Assembly (NCBI GenBank): GCA_022770425.1
Contig: JALEHY010000058.1
Location: 20,223 to 84,222 of the forward strand
Length of the DNA stretch: 64,000 nucleotides
Source of the DNA: Parvimonas sp.
Lineage (GTDB): Bacteria; Bacillota; Clostridia; Tissierellales; Peptoniphilaceae
Reading direction: 5' to 3'
The notes below the pieces were generated by a model, which saw only the letters and a program-made list of their open reading frames with translations, was not told the DNA's origin and made no database searches. The translations under genes were made by a program, and so were the position numbers. Positions within the stretch are counted from its first letter, which is position 1, and every line of letters starts with the position of its first letter. Shown here piece after piece: positions 1 to 9,238 of this stretch.

Positions 1-1
1 T

Positions 2-118
2 AATAACAAACCAAAGATTAAGATTTTAACAAAAAAGCCGATTGTTCCAACTGATGAAGAAATCAATTATAATTCGAGGTCTAAGAGTTCTAAACTGAGA
101 GTTTGTTCCAAACTTTAG
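2..118 (+). CDS. rsmH: RsmH C-terminus (partial), 16S rRNA C1402 N4-methyltransferase
   Basis: The window opens inside this gene; 38 C-terminal codons and a TAG stop are visible. The tail has a [23 protein letters not shown] pattern (PIVPTDEEI then [11 protein letters not shown]) that is typical of the RsmH (MraW) C-terminus, where a basic SRSAKLR-type segment closes the protein. RsmH methylates N4 of C1402 in 16S rRNA. It normally heads the dcw cluster just upstream of ftsL, exactly as here, and that context makes the call firm although the catalytic domain lies outside the window. Confidence 0.85.
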   Translation, partial: NNKPKIKILTKKPIVPTDEEINYNSRSKSSKLRVCSKL

Positions 119-131
119 GAGGTTGATTTAT

Positions 132-503
132 ATGAGCACAGCTCAAGTTAAATATATGAAAGTTTCAAATGAGAGAATTTTAGAGTTGCAAAACAGACAA
201 AAAGCCAACGGAATTACCAGAAAATCCAGTTTGTATAAAAATATTACACTGTTCTTGTTTACATCTGTTACAGTTGCATTTAGTGTAATAATTTTATATG
301 GATATTTAAATATTGCTCAACAAAATAGAAAAATAAATACACTAAACTCTGAAATTCGCTCATTAGAAACAGAAAGAGACGACTATAACATACAACTTGA
401 ACCTTATAAATCTGTAGAAAGAATTGCAAAACTTGCAAGGCTTAATTATAATATGGATTTTCCTAAAAAGGAACAAGTTAAGTATTTGGACAAGGTTGAA
501 TAA
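132..503 (+). CDS. ftsL: Cell division protein FtsL
   Basis: A 123-residue bitopic membrane protein: short basic cytoplasmic N-terminus, one membrane segment at about residues 37-59, then an extracytoplasmic coiled coil (about 62-95, with repeated NSEI/LETE heptads). FtsL forms the FtsQ-FtsL-FtsB (DivIB-FtsL-DivIC) subcomplex that controls septal synthesis. I place the start at ATG 132, because AGGAGG at 117-122 gives a normal 9-nt spacing; an upstream TTG at 123 abuts the ribosome site and is unlikely. The sequence is diverged, as usual for FtsL. The call rests on topology plus its place between rsmH and the division transpeptidase. Confidence 0.82.
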   Translation: MSTAQVKYMKVSNERILELQNRQKANGITRKSSLYKNITLFLFTSVTVAFSVIILYGYLNIAQQNRKINTLNSEIRSLETERDDYNIQLEPYKSVERIAKLARLNYNMDFPKKEQVKYLDKVE

Positions 504-523
504 CCTAAACAAGAGGAGTTTAA

Positions 524-3043
524 ATGAGAAAAAAGCAAAATATTATTAAAGATAAAACAGTCTCTTCTCGTTCGGCTGTTTTATTTTTTGTTTTTATATT
601 AATTTTTGGAATAATTATCTTTAAATTAGCATATTTACAACTTTATTCCAAAAATAAATACAGGGTTGAAGAATTTAAAGATTCTATGAGTTACACTGTA
701 CTTGAGGCGAAAAGAGGTACAATTTATGACAGAGATGCAAATACTTTAGCCAAAAGTATAAATGTATATAACGGTTATTTTTCAACTTACGATTATAATT
801 TATATAAAAAATATGATGAAAAATTAAAAACCAAAGAAACTCAAAAATTAGATAAAATTTTTGAACTTTTGCAGTTAAATAAAGAAGAGGTTTTTTCAAA
901 AGCGGAAGAATATAATAATTTGCTTATAAAAACTGAATTGACCGAAGAAGATAAGGCACTTGTCAAAGGACAAAATACATTTTTACTAAATATATCGAAT
1001 AACAATTTATACTTTTCGATTTTAGAATATGATAAATTTAAAAAGTATTCTGAGAAGGCAAAACTTTCTGAAGAAAAAAAAATAGATACTATTTTCGAAA
1101 AATTTGAAATAGATAAGGAAAAAGTATTTAATCGTGCGGAAAGCGGAACCAACTTTAAAATAAAAAAATCAATAAGCCCTGATGTGGCTAAAGAAATAAA
1201 AGAATTGAAGTCTTCAATTATAAGTATTGAAATTGAACAGAGCAGAACTTACATAGACAGTAATTTTGCACCATTCATAGTAGGTCATGTAAATGATAAC
1301 GGAGGACAAACAGGTGTTGAAAATTCGTTTAATGACTTGTTGGCAGGAACTTCCGGAAGAAAAAGAATTATCCGTGAGAATTTGAGTAAAACCGTTGAAG
1401 ATGTAGTCCCTGCAGTTGACGGCAAGGATTTATATTTAACGATTGACAGTACAATACAGGGAATAATTTCAAAGTATGGACAAGAGTATTATGACAAAGA
1501 AAGACCGATAAAGTTAAATATCATTGTTTCCGATGTTAATACAGGAGATATTCTTGCTATGGAAAACTTTCCGAAGTACGATTTAAACTATCCTAATGAA
1601 CTAAATAAAATTGAAACTGAAAGCAATAAAGAAAATAAAAACAACGAAAAAGAAAAATCTGAAAATGATTTAAATAAAACAGAAAATTCCGACACAAAAA
1701 CAGAAACGTCAAAATCGGATGAAAATAAAGAGTTAAGTGAAAAGGAAAAACTTGAAAAAATATTTGCTATGTGGAAAAATACGTCAGTGAGTGACTCATA
1801 CGAGCCCGGTTCTGTATTTAAACTTATAACAGGAGCAGCTTCACTTGAGGAACATACAGACACGTTGGATTCAACTTTTTATTGTAATGGGTTTGTTAGA
1901 GATATACCCGGAATTGTACTTAAGTGTTTTAACTGGCAAAATCCGCATGGAACTCAAACTTTCACTAAAGCTATGGATAACAGTTGTAACCCGGCATTTG
2001 TTCAAATGGCAAGAAATCTAGGACGTGATAAGTTGTACAGATATGTAAAAGGTTTCGGTTTCGGTACACCTACCGGAATTGATTTGCCCGGAGAATCTTC
2101 CGGACAAATTCCTAAAACTTTACAGGATATAGGAAGTGCGGAACTTGCTACAATGAGTTATGGACACGGAGTTTCCACAAGCCCGTTGCAAATGATGATG
2201 GCAGCCAATGCTGTTGTAAACGGAGGGTATCTTTTAGCTCCACAGATAAGTCTTAAAAATGTTGAAAAACTTGAAGACGGTACTGTGAATATAAAAGAAA
2301 ATGAACCTATTGTAAAAAATCAAATAATATCAAAAGAAACAAGCGATAAAATGAGAGTTGTAATGGAGCATGGTGTAGAAGAAGGGATAGTAAACAGAGT
2401 TGCTTCAAATTCTGTAAGAATAGGTGCAAAATCAGGAACGACTCTTAAAGTTATAAACGGAGAATATAGCGATACGAAAGTATTTGCATCTGTTTATGCA
2501 GCATTTCCTATTGAAAATCCAAAATACAGTGTTATGGTAGTTTTTGATGAACCTCAGTCAGGAGGGACAGGAAGTACAGCATCAGGACCTTTGGCAAAAA
2601 AGATAATTGAGGCGATTGTTGGCTATAAAAATATAGTAAGCGAAAAAAATGAAAACGAAACATTGATTAGAAATACAACCGTACCTGAAGTTACAGGACT
2701 TTCATTTGAATACGCAAGTGAAATTTTAGAATCAAAATATTTAAAATATAAAGTAAATACAGAAGCTTCACCAAAAGGCATAGTTATAAATCAAGGAGAC
2801 TATGCGGGAAAAACTTTAAGAGAGGGAAGTGAAGTTGAACTTACTTTGTCGGATGATCCTAAATATAAACTTTTGGTTTTGGATTTTTCCAATATGACTT
2901 ACAATAAAGTTATGGATATAGTTTCAAAAATGGGATATAAATATAAAACAGAAGGCGGAAAAGGCAAGTTCAAATCTTCAAATAAAAGTTCAGGAGATTA
3001 TATCTCAAAAGATGAAGAATTAATACTGACTTTTGAAGATTAA
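524..3043 (+). CDS. pbpB: Division-specific class B penicillin-binding protein with PASTA domains (FtsI/PbpB/SpoVD type)
   Basis: Septal D,D-transpeptidase that crosslinks new peptidoglycan together with FtsW. One N-terminal membrane anchor (about 18-40), a PBP dimerisation region, then the transpeptidase with SVFK (Ser430 nucleophile, Lys433), SCN (Ser487-Asn489) and KSGT (Lys636). Two PASTA domains follow (about 715-775 and 778-838). At 839 residues it is longer than the roughly 700 usual for the family. Two additions explain this: an enlarged dimerisation region with two similar Lys/Glu-rich helical blocks (about 90-215), and a charged Lys/Glu/Asn linker of about 50 residues (360-411) just before the active-site segment. 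Whether it is a general division PBP or a sporulation homologue cannot be told; the dcw location favours division. Confidence 0.95.
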   Translation: MRKKQNIIKDKTVSSRSAVLFFVFILIFGIIIFKLAYLQLYSKNKYRVEEFKDSMSYTVLEAKRGTIYDRDANTLAKSINVYNGYFSTYDYNLYKKYDEKLKTKETQKLDKIFELLQLNKEEVFSKAEEYNNLLIKTELTEEDKALVKGQNTFLLNISNNNLYFSILEYDKFKKYSEKAKLSEEKKIDTIFEKFEIDKEKVFNRAESGTNFKIKKSISPDVAKEIKELKSSIISIEIEQSRTYIDSNFAPFIVGHVNDNGGQTGVENSFNDLLAGTSGRKRIIRENLSKTVEDVVPAVDGKDLYLTIDSTIQGIISKYGQEYYDKERPIKLNIIVSDVNTGDILAMENFPKYDLNYPNELNKIETESNKENKNNEKEKSENDLNKTENSDTKTETSKSDENKELSEKEKLEKIFAMWKNTSVSDSYEPGSVFKLITGAASLEEHTDTLDSTFYCNGFVRDIPGIVLKCFNWQNPHGTQTFTKAMDNSCNPAFVQMARNLGRDKLYRYVKGFGFGTPTGIDLPGESSGQIPKTLQDIGSAELATMSYGHGVSTSPLQMMMAANAVVNGGYLLAPQISLKNVEKLEDGTVNIKENEPIVKNQIISKETSDKMRVVMEHGVEEGIVNRVASNSVRIGAKSGTTLKVINGEYSDTKVFASVYAAFPIENPKYSVMVVFDEPQSGGTGSTASGPLAKKIIEAIVGYKNIVSEKNENETLIRNTTVPEVTGLSFEYASEILESKYLKYKVNTEASPKGIVINQGDYAGKTLREGSEVELTLSDDPKYKLLVLDFSNMTYNKVMDIVSKMGYKYKTEGGKGKFKSSNKSSGDYISKDEELILTFED

Positions 3044-3058
3044 TATAAGGAGAAAATT

Positions 3059-4036
3059 ATGATTAGAGATTTATTGTCAATTATGGTATTAAGTATATTT
3101 TTAAGTTTTGCTTTAACAGTTATAATTTCAAAAAAATCTATACCATATTTGAGAAAATTTAAACTTGGACAAAATATTAGAGATGACGGACCTCAAAGTC
3201 ATCTCTCAAAAGCGGGAACTCCTACTATGGGAGGGGTGTTTTTTGTAATTTCCATTTTGATTACAACATTGGTTTTTAAGAATTTGTCAAAGGAAGTTGT
3301 TGCAATTTTAATAGGAATGTTAGGTTTTACTTTTATAGGATTTTTAGATGATTTTTTTAAACTTATAATGAAAAGGTCTTTGGGTTTGACTGAACTACAA
3401 AAGTTAGCAATTCAATTTATCATAAGTATAGTTGTAATATTATTTATTGAAAAAGTTGTAGGAATAAACCTTATGGTACAAAAAATTCCATTTATTGCAA
3501 AAACTGTAAATTTTGGTTATTTTATTTATCCTATTTTAATTTTTGTTATGGTTGGAACTGCAAATGCAACTAATTTGACAGACGGCCTTGACGGATTGTC
3601 ATCATCAGTATCTATTCCTGTATTTTTGGGACTTGCAGTTATAAGTTTTTCAAATTATTACAGTGTCTCTGTTTTTAGTTTGGTATTTATGGCAAGTCTT
3701 ATGGGATTTGTTATGTTTAATGCATATCCTGCCAGAGTTTTTATGGGAGATACAGGTTCGATGGCACTTGGAGGTGCAATTTCCGTTATTTGCATACTTA
3801 ACGGAATAGTCTTTTATCTTCCGATTATAGGTTGGGTTTATGTTATGGAGGCTATGTCTGTAATTATTCAAGTTATAAGTTATAAAACAAGAAATAAAAA
3901 AAGAGTATTTTTGATGAGTCCTATACATCATCATTATGAATTAAAAGGTTATAAGGAACCGCAAATAGTTACATCTTTTTCGGTTATAAGTGCAATAGCC
4001 ACTATATTGTGTGTATATTTGTATTTTTACATTTAG
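3059..4036 (+). CDS. mraY: Phospho-N-acetylmuramoyl-pentapeptide transferase MraY
   Basis: Integral membrane enzyme that transfers phospho-MurNAc-pentapeptide from UDP to undecaprenyl phosphate, giving lipid I. The 325 residues and about ten membrane segments match the family. Diagnostic motifs are present: FLDDFFK near residue 100 (Asp pair), NATNLTDGLDGL near 168, the FMGDTGS loop, and the PIHHHYE histidine motif near 283. An AAGGAG site precedes the ATG. It sits between pbpB and murD, the usual dcw order. Confidence 0.97.
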   Translation: MIRDLLSIMVLSIFLSFALTVIISKKSIPYLRKFKLGQNIRDDGPQSHLSKAGTPTMGGVFFVISILITTLVFKNLSKEVVAILIGMLGFTFIGFLDDFFKLIMKRSLGLTELQKLAIQFIISIVVILFIEKVVGINLMVQKIPFIAKTVNFGYFIYPILIFVMVGTANATNLTDGLDGLSSSVSIPVFLGLAVISFSNYYSVSVFSLVFMASLMGFVMFNAYPARVFMGDTGSMALGGAISVICILNGIVFYLPIIGWVYVMEAMSVIIQVISYKTRNKKRVFLMSPIHHHYELKGYKEPQIVTSFSVISAIATILCVYLYFYI

Positions 4037-4045
4037 GAGAAACTT

Positions 4046-5374
4046 ATGAATGTATGTGATAAGAAAATTTTAGTTGTCGGTATTGGAATTTCCGGAATAT
4101 CAACTATAAAAACTTTAGCGTCAATGAATGCTAAAGTTTTTTGTACTGATGACAAAGAAGAATTTGAACTTAAAGACATTTTGGACAAATTAAATGGGTT
4201 TGAATACAAGTTTATAAAGAACTATAAAGAATATAATTTTGATTTTGTTGTAAAAAGTCCCGGAATAAAACCTTCAAATGAAATTATAAGTTATTTTGAG
4301 GAGAAAAATGTTGAAGTTTACAGTGATCTTGAACTTGCTTACACTTTATTTAAAAATAGAAAAATAATTGCGATAACAGGTACAAACGGTAAAACAACAA
4401 CAACGACTTTAGTGGGAGAGATTTTTAAAAATGCAAATGTAAAATCACAAGTTTTAGGAAATATTGGTATAGGGATGTTATGGGAAATATATAACAGTGA
4501 TGAAGATACGGTAAATATTATAGAAGTTAGTAGTTTTCAACTTCATAATACTAAAAATTTCAAACCAAGTATTGCATCTATTGGGAATATTACTCCGGAC
4601 CATATTGATTGGCATGGAAATTTTGAAAATTACATAGAGGATAAATGTAAAATTTTTAAAAATATGGATGAATGCGGACATTTAATTATAAATATGGACG
4701 ATAAGATTTTGAACAACTTAAAGATAGATAATACAAAAGTTACAAAAATTTCTTTGAAAGATGAAACGGCAAAATTTTATTTTAAAAATTCTTACTTTTA
4801 TTTTGAAAATAAAAAGTTGTTTTCTATGGAAGATTTACAAATATTAGGTAAACATAATGCGCAAAATGTTTTAATTTCTATTGCAATTTGTTATAATTAT
4901 GGTATAAGTATTGAAGATATCAAAAAATCTTGTATTAATTTTAAGGGAGTTGAACACAGAATAGAGTTTGTGCGTGAAGTAAACGGAGTAAAGTTTTATA
5001 ATGATTCTAAAGGCACGAATATAGATTCAACCGTTAAGGCGATAGATGCGGTTAATGCTCCTATTATATTGATACTTGGAGGATATGATAAGAATGTCGA
5101 TTTGAAACCTCTTTTTGATTCATTTAATGGAAAAGTTAAAGCTACGGTTTTAGTCGGTGATACAAAGTATAAATTTTATTTTACAGCGACGGAAAGTGGA
5201 TTTGAAAACAATGTAATTGTTGATGATTACCAAGAAGTTGTCAAAAAAAGTTACGAACTTGCACAAAAAGGAGATAGTGTATTGTTGTCACCTGCATCTG
5301 CAAGTTGGGATATGTTTAAAAGTTATGAGCAAAGGGGTAATTTGTTTAAAAAGTTAGTAAATGAATTAGAGTAA
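4046..5374 (+). CDS. murD: UDP-N-acetylmuramoylalanine--D-glutamate ligase MurD
   Basis: Cytoplasmic Mur ligase that adds D-glutamate to UDP-MurNAc-L-Ala. An N-terminal Rossmann-like UDP-binding domain (VVGIGISGIST) is followed by the ATP-binding loop ITGTNGKTTTTTLVGEI near residue 110, the central motif with the H-nt-x-N pattern, and a C-terminal domain with YNDSKGTN and LSPASASWDMF, typical of MurD rather than MurE or MurF. The length of 442 is normal. It lies 9 nt after mraY and 5 nt before ftsW, so co-transcription is expected. Confidence 0.97.
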   Translation: MNVCDKKILVVGIGISGISTIKTLASMNAKVFCTDDKEEFELKDILDKLNGFEYKFIKNYKEYNFDFVVKSPGIKPSNEIISYFEEKNVEVYSDLELAYTLFKNRKIIAITGTNGKTTTTTLVGEIFKNANVKSQVLGNIGIGMLWEIYNSDEDTVNIIEVSSFQLHNTKNFKPSIASIGNITPDHIDWHGNFENYIEDKCKIFKNMDECGHLIINMDDKILNNLKIDNTKVTKISLKDETAKFYFKNSYFYFENKKLFSMEDLQILGKHNAQNVLISIAICYNYGISIEDIKKSCINFKGVEHRIEFVREVNGVKFYNDSKGTNIDSTVKAIDAVNAPIILILGGYDKNVDLKPLFDSFNGKVKATVLVGDTKYKFYFTATESGFENNVIVDDYQEVVKKSYELAQKGDSVLLSPASASWDMFKSYEQRGNLFKKLVNELE

Positions 5375-5379
5375 GAAAT

Positions 5380-6474
5380 ATGAGTAAATACACTAAAAAA
5401 TATTTTACAGTTGTACTATTTTTGATAACTTTCGGTGCAGTTATGGTTTTTAGTACAAGTTGGCCGTACAGTTACAGACTGTATGGAGATGAAATGGCTA
5501 TATTTAAAAAACATTTATTTTTTACAGCTACATCAATCGTAGTTGTTTTTGTCGTATCTCGAATAAATTTCCTGAAATTTAAAAAATACAGTAATTTTAT
5601 ATTTTTTGCCACATTCTTTATGTGTTTTTTAGTATATTCTCCACTTGGAGAAAATATTAATAATGCGAGGCGTTGGCTAAAAATAGGGAGTTTTACTCTT
5701 ATGCCTTCGGATTTTTTGAAAATCGGAGCGGTTTTGGCTATGGCTTATATGATAGATAGCAATAAAAACAGGTTTACTTTTAAAAATGTATTTGTGAAGT
5801 ATTTAAAAATTGTTTCTTTATCTGCTGTTGCCATTATGATTCAACCCGATCTTTCAACATCTTTGGTTTTGATTGCGACAGTAACTTCAATGTACATAGT
5901 TGCGGGAATGGATAAAAAAGCAGTTATTTTTTCTTCATTCGGAATCTGTATTGCAAGTGTTCTTGCTGTAATTTTTTTAAATTCAGGATATAGTAGAACA
6001 AGTAGAATACAGGCTTTTTTAAATCCTTTAAAATACAGAGACAGCCAGTCTTGGCAATTGATAAAATCACTTTTTGCGATAACAAACGGTTCTGTTTTCG
6101 GTGTTGGACTTGGAAACGGAAGACAAAAATTTACACTGTCTGAAGCGCATAATGATTTTATTTTTGCAACTATTGCAGAAGAATTCGGATTTATCGGTTC
6201 TCTTTTGTTTGTTGCTGTTTTCGTATATCTTTCATATTTGGGAATAAAAATTGCAAATAATATAAAAAATCTATATGCAAGAATGGTTGTTATGGGTATT
6301 ACCTTTTCAATAGGATTACAAACAATTGTAAATATAGGTACAGCTACCGGAATAATTCCTCCAACGGGTGTTACATTGCCTTTTGTAAGCTACGGAGGGT
6401 CATCATTGATTATGACCTCTTTTATGGCAGGAATAGTTTTGAGTATTGCCCGTTATGCTAATAAGGAGAAATAA
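5380..6474 (+). CDS. ftsW: SEDS-family septal peptidoglycan glycosyltransferase FtsW
   Basis: Polytopic membrane glycosyltransferase that polymerises lipid II at the septum as partner of the class B PBP encoded upstream. The SEDS signature region near residues 318-345 reads ATGIIPPTGVTLPFVSYGGS. Further typical pieces are ARRWLKIG, PSDFLKIG and the AHNDFIFATIAEEFG loop. About ten membrane segments fit the 364 residues. The distinction from RodA is made by position (murD-ftsW-murG), not sequence. The ribosome site is weak and only 5 nt separate it from murD, which suggests translational coupling. Confidence 0.94.
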   Translation: MSKYTKKYFTVVLFLITFGAVMVFSTSWPYSYRLYGDEMAIFKKHLFFTATSIVVVFVVSRINFLKFKKYSNFIFFATFFMCFLVYSPLGENINNARRWLKIGSFTLMPSDFLKIGAVLAMAYMIDSNKNRFTFKNVFVKYLKIVSLSAVAIMIQPDLSTSLVLIATVTSMYIVAGMDKKAVIFSSFGICIASVLAVIFLNSGYSRTSRIQAFLNPLKYRDSQSWQLIKSLFAITNGSVFGVGLGNGRQKFTLSEAHNDFIFATIAEEFGFIGSLLFVAVFVYLSYLGIKIANNIKNLYARMVVMGITFSIGLQTIVNIGTATGIIPPTGVTLPFVSYGGSSLIMTSFMAGIVLSIARYANKEK

Positions 6475-6475
6475 A

Positions 6476-7576
6476 ATGAGAGTAGTTATATCAGGAGGCG
6501 GTACAGGAGGACACATATATCCTGCTGTTGCCATAATAGAAGAATTAAAAAAAAGAGATAATAATATTGAAATTTTATACATTGGTTCTAAAAACAGTAT
6601 GGAAAGCGAACTTATACCTAATTTGAATATAGATTATAAGTCAATAGAGGTAATGGGGTTACCGAGAAAAATTAATAAAAAATTTTTTAAATCCATATTT
6701 GTTTTACTTAAAGGACTTAGAGAATCAAAAAAAATACTTAAAGAATTTAAACCTGATGTTGTAATAGGAACCGGCGGGTTTGTTACAGGCCCTGTTTTAT
6801 ATAAAGCACATAAACTTGGAATTTATACTATATTCCATGAACAAAACAGTTATCCGGGTATTACCAACAGAATTCTTTCAAGATATGTTGATGCTATGGC
6901 GGTAACTTTTGAAAACTCAATAAAGTTTTTTAAAAATAACGAAAGATGTGTTGTAACCGGAAATCCTATAAGGAACAGATTTTCTGATTTAGACAGAAAA
7001 AATTCGTTAGAATTTTTTGATTTGCCGTTATCAAATAAAGTCGTATTTTCCTTTGGTGGTAGTAACGGAAGTGAAGAAGTAAATAAAGCTATGTTTGATA
7101 TATTAAAATCCAAAAAAGTACCTAAAGATATTTCTGTAATTCATGTTACAGGAAAATTGCATTTTGAAAAATTTATCTTTGATTTAAAAGAACAAAAAGT
7201 TGAGACTGGGGAAAATGTAAAAATATTGCCTTATATCACTGAAATGGATAAAGCCTATGGAGCTTCGGATTTGGTTATAACAAGTTCCGGAGCGATAACA
7301 CTTGCTGAAATTTCTAAAATAGGACTTGCAAGTATTTTGATACCTAAGGCTTATACAACAGAAAATCATCAGGAATATAATGCAAGAGCCTATGAAAAAA
7401 TCGGAGCTTCAGAACTTATTTTGGAAAAAGATTTAAATAGTGATTTGCTTTGGACTAAAATAGAAAATATAGTATATAATGATGAAAAACTAAAGTCCAT
7501 GAAAGAAAATTCTAAAAAATTTGCTATGCCTAATGCAGTTGAGGATTTTGTTTCTATATTTTTTGATAAATTTTAA
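6476..7576 (+). CDS. murG: UDP-N-acetylglucosamine transferase MurG
   Basis: Peripheral membrane GT28 enzyme that adds GlcNAc to lipid I, forming lipid II. Motifs: GGGTGGHIYPA at residues 6-16, GTGGFVTGPV, HEQNSYPGITNR, and in the C-terminal domain SSGAITLAEI and ENHQEYNA. ATG 6476 is the start. AAGGAG at 6463-6468 gives 7-nt spacing, and an in-frame ATG at 6446 lies inside ftsW and would add a tail before the conserved MRVVISGGG opening. The start is 1 nt after the ftsW stop. Length of 366 is normal. Confidence 0.96.
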   Translation: MRVVISGGGTGGHIYPAVAIIEELKKRDNNIEILYIGSKNSMESELIPNLNIDYKSIEVMGLPRKINKKFFKSIFVLLKGLRESKKILKEFKPDVVIGTGGFVTGPVLYKAHKLGIYTIFHEQNSYPGITNRILSRYVDAMAVTFENSIKFFKNNERCVVTGNPIRNRFSDLDRKNSLEFFDLPLSNKVVFSFGGSNGSEEVNKAMFDILKSKKVPKDISVIHVTGKLHFEKFIFDLKEQKVETGENVKILPYITEMDKAYGASDLVITSSGAITLAEISKIGLASILIPKAYTTENHQEYNARAYEKIGASELILEKDLNSDLLWTKIENIVYNDEKLKSMKENSKKFAMPNAVEDFVSIFFDKF

Positions 7577-7587
7577 AGGAGGAACTT

Positions 7588-9156
7588 ATGACGAAAGATA
7601 AAGACAGGAAACAAAAAGTATTTATTAAAAAGAGTACCAATTTATCCGGTGATGAAAAAGATGAATTTTATGAGTATGATAGAGCAAAATCCAAGTCAGT
7701 TACTGTAGATGAAGATTTTTTTGAAAATATTCAAAGTGTTGATTATGGAAAATTAAGACTTGAAAAAGAACGTGCTCAAATGCTTGAAATTGAAAATGAA
7801 AATAAACTGGAACATAGTGAAAAAGTTGAAAGTATTGAAAATATTGAAGATGAAATTTTCCAAAATGAAAGTATAAATTCAGATTTTGGTTTTGTAGAAT
7901 CAAATAAAGAGAAAAAAGAAGAAATCGTAACAGAAAGTAAAAACATTTTATTTGATGAAGATGATGATGACTTCGGTTCTTTTGAAGAATATGATAAAAG
8001 TAAAATTTCAGAGAGTAATGTTGATACAACAGAAAATCAAAAATCAAATATCTTTACAGACTATGGTATAAATGAAGAAATTTCTCAAGAAAACGACAAA
8101 TACGCCTCTTTGTTTGAAACACAAAGTCAGCAAATTAAAGGACAAGATGTTGATGATGCTGACAGCAGAATGAGGAGTACGAGTGTTATAAATATTGTAA
8201 ATTCTAAAGAAAATAATTTTTCAAATGAGAATAATAACTCTCCTGTATATGATGAAGACGATGATTTTGGAAGTGTTGAAGATTATACTGAAAGTGTTTC
8301 ACCTAAATCTTATTCAAACGATTACGAAAATATAAGTCAAAAAGCTGATTATTACAATGATTTTAATAATGATGAGTTATCAGACGAAGAAGATGAAGAC
8401 GAATATTATACTGATAAAAAAGGCAGAAAAAGGAAAAAAAGAAGAACTTTGAGAATATTTTTAAAAGTTTTTCTGTTACTCTTGATTTCTTGCTCTGCTA
8501 TGGCTGTTTATTTTGGACTGACTCATGATTTGTTTAAAATAGATTATATTGCCGTAAACGGAAATGTTCATAACGATAAGGACATAATAATTTTAAAGAG
8601 CGGAGTAAATATAGGAGATAATATATTTTTGACAAGAGCAAGTAAAATCGAGAAAAATCTGAAAGAAAATCCTACTATTGAAAGTGTAAAAGTTACAAAA
8701 GATTATCCTAATATATTGAATATAGAAGTAAAAGAAAATTATGTAAGTGCTTACATAAACGCTTCAAACGGGATAACTACAATAGATAACTTGGGTAAAA
8801 TAAAACAAATCGGAGCGGGAAATTCCGAAACGTCAGGTATCCAAATAAAAGGACTTTCCGATTCTAAAAATACTGTAGGAGAAGATTTTTCAAAAGATGT
8901 AATAAAAGTTAAGTTATTACTTGAAATTTTGACAAAAGATTATTACAATGACGTTTCAACTATTGATTTTTCAAACGATAAAGAAATAATAATTGAAATG
9001 AAAGATTCACTAAAAATTACATTTGGGGACTTAAATGATTATGCTAAAAAAACAAAAATAATTGATGTAATGTTAAAAAAAATAAAATCTGATGCAATAA
9101 GTGCTTCAGAACTTATATTAAATGTTGGAAATAATCCAATAATTGTTAAAAAATAA
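7588..9156 (+). CDS. divIB: Cell division protein DivIB/FtsQ with a long acidic cytoplasmic domain
   Basis: Bitopic divisome protein. About 280 N-terminal residues are very acidic and low in complexity. A basic stretch (KKGRKRKKRR) and one membrane segment (about 288-310) follow, then the extracytoplasmic POTRA domain (starting near FKIDYIAVNGN) and the beta domain (to 522). The POTRA/beta part is ordinary DivIB. The cytoplasmic part is about twice the usual size and contains two near copies of a DEDDDFGS-E-Y motif (encoded near 7957-7990 and 8251-8285). DivIB stabilises FtsL and regulates the septal synthase. It is the last gene before a small gap and ftsZ; ftsA is absent here. Confidence 0.9.
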   Translation: MTKDKDRKQKVFIKKSTNLSGDEKDEFYEYDRAKSKSVTVDEDFFENIQSVDYGKLRLEKERAQMLEIENENKLEHSEKVESIENIEDEIFQNESINSDFGFVESNKEKKEEIVTESKNILFDEDDDDFGSFEEYDKSKISESNVDTTENQKSNIFTDYGINEEISQENDKYASLFETQSQQIKGQDVDDADSRMRSTSVINIVNSKENNFSNENNNSPVYDEDDDFGSVEDYTESVSPKSYSNDYENISQKADYYNDFNNDELSDEEDEDEYYTDKKGRKRKKRRTLRIFLKVFLLLLISCSAMAVYFGLTHDLFKIDYIAVNGNVHNDKDIIILKSGVNIGDNIFLTRASKIEKNLKENPTIESVKVTKDYPNILNIEVKENYVSAYINASNGITTIDNLGKIKQIGAGNSETSGIQIKGLSDSKNTVGEDFSKDVIKVKLLLEILTKDYYNDVSTIDFSNDKEIIIEMKDSLKITFGDLNDYAKKTKIIDVMLKKIKSDAISASELILNVGNNPIIVKK

Positions 9157-9189
9157 TAAAAAATTATAGATATTTATTTTAAAATTTAG

Positions 9190-9231
9190 TATAATTAAAA
9201 GTGTAATTATTTAGATAATACAAATAGGAGG
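9190..9231 (+). promoter_or_regulatory. Probable ftsZ promoter -10 and ribosome site
   Basis: The 82-nt gap before ftsZ holds TATAAT at 9190-9195 without a good -35, and AGGAGG at 9226-9231 eight nt before the ATG. The -10 overlaps a short dyad (ATAATTA, 6-nt loop, TAATTAT). This suggests ftsZ has its own promoter in addition to read-through from the dcw operon. Confidence 0.5.
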
Positions 9232-9238
9232 AATAGAT

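Noticed and set aside
3650..3934. Antisense ORF within mraY and similar antisense ORFs in uvrA, murG and divIB
   Set aside because: Shadow frames of strongly conserved genes without ribosome sites or plausible products.
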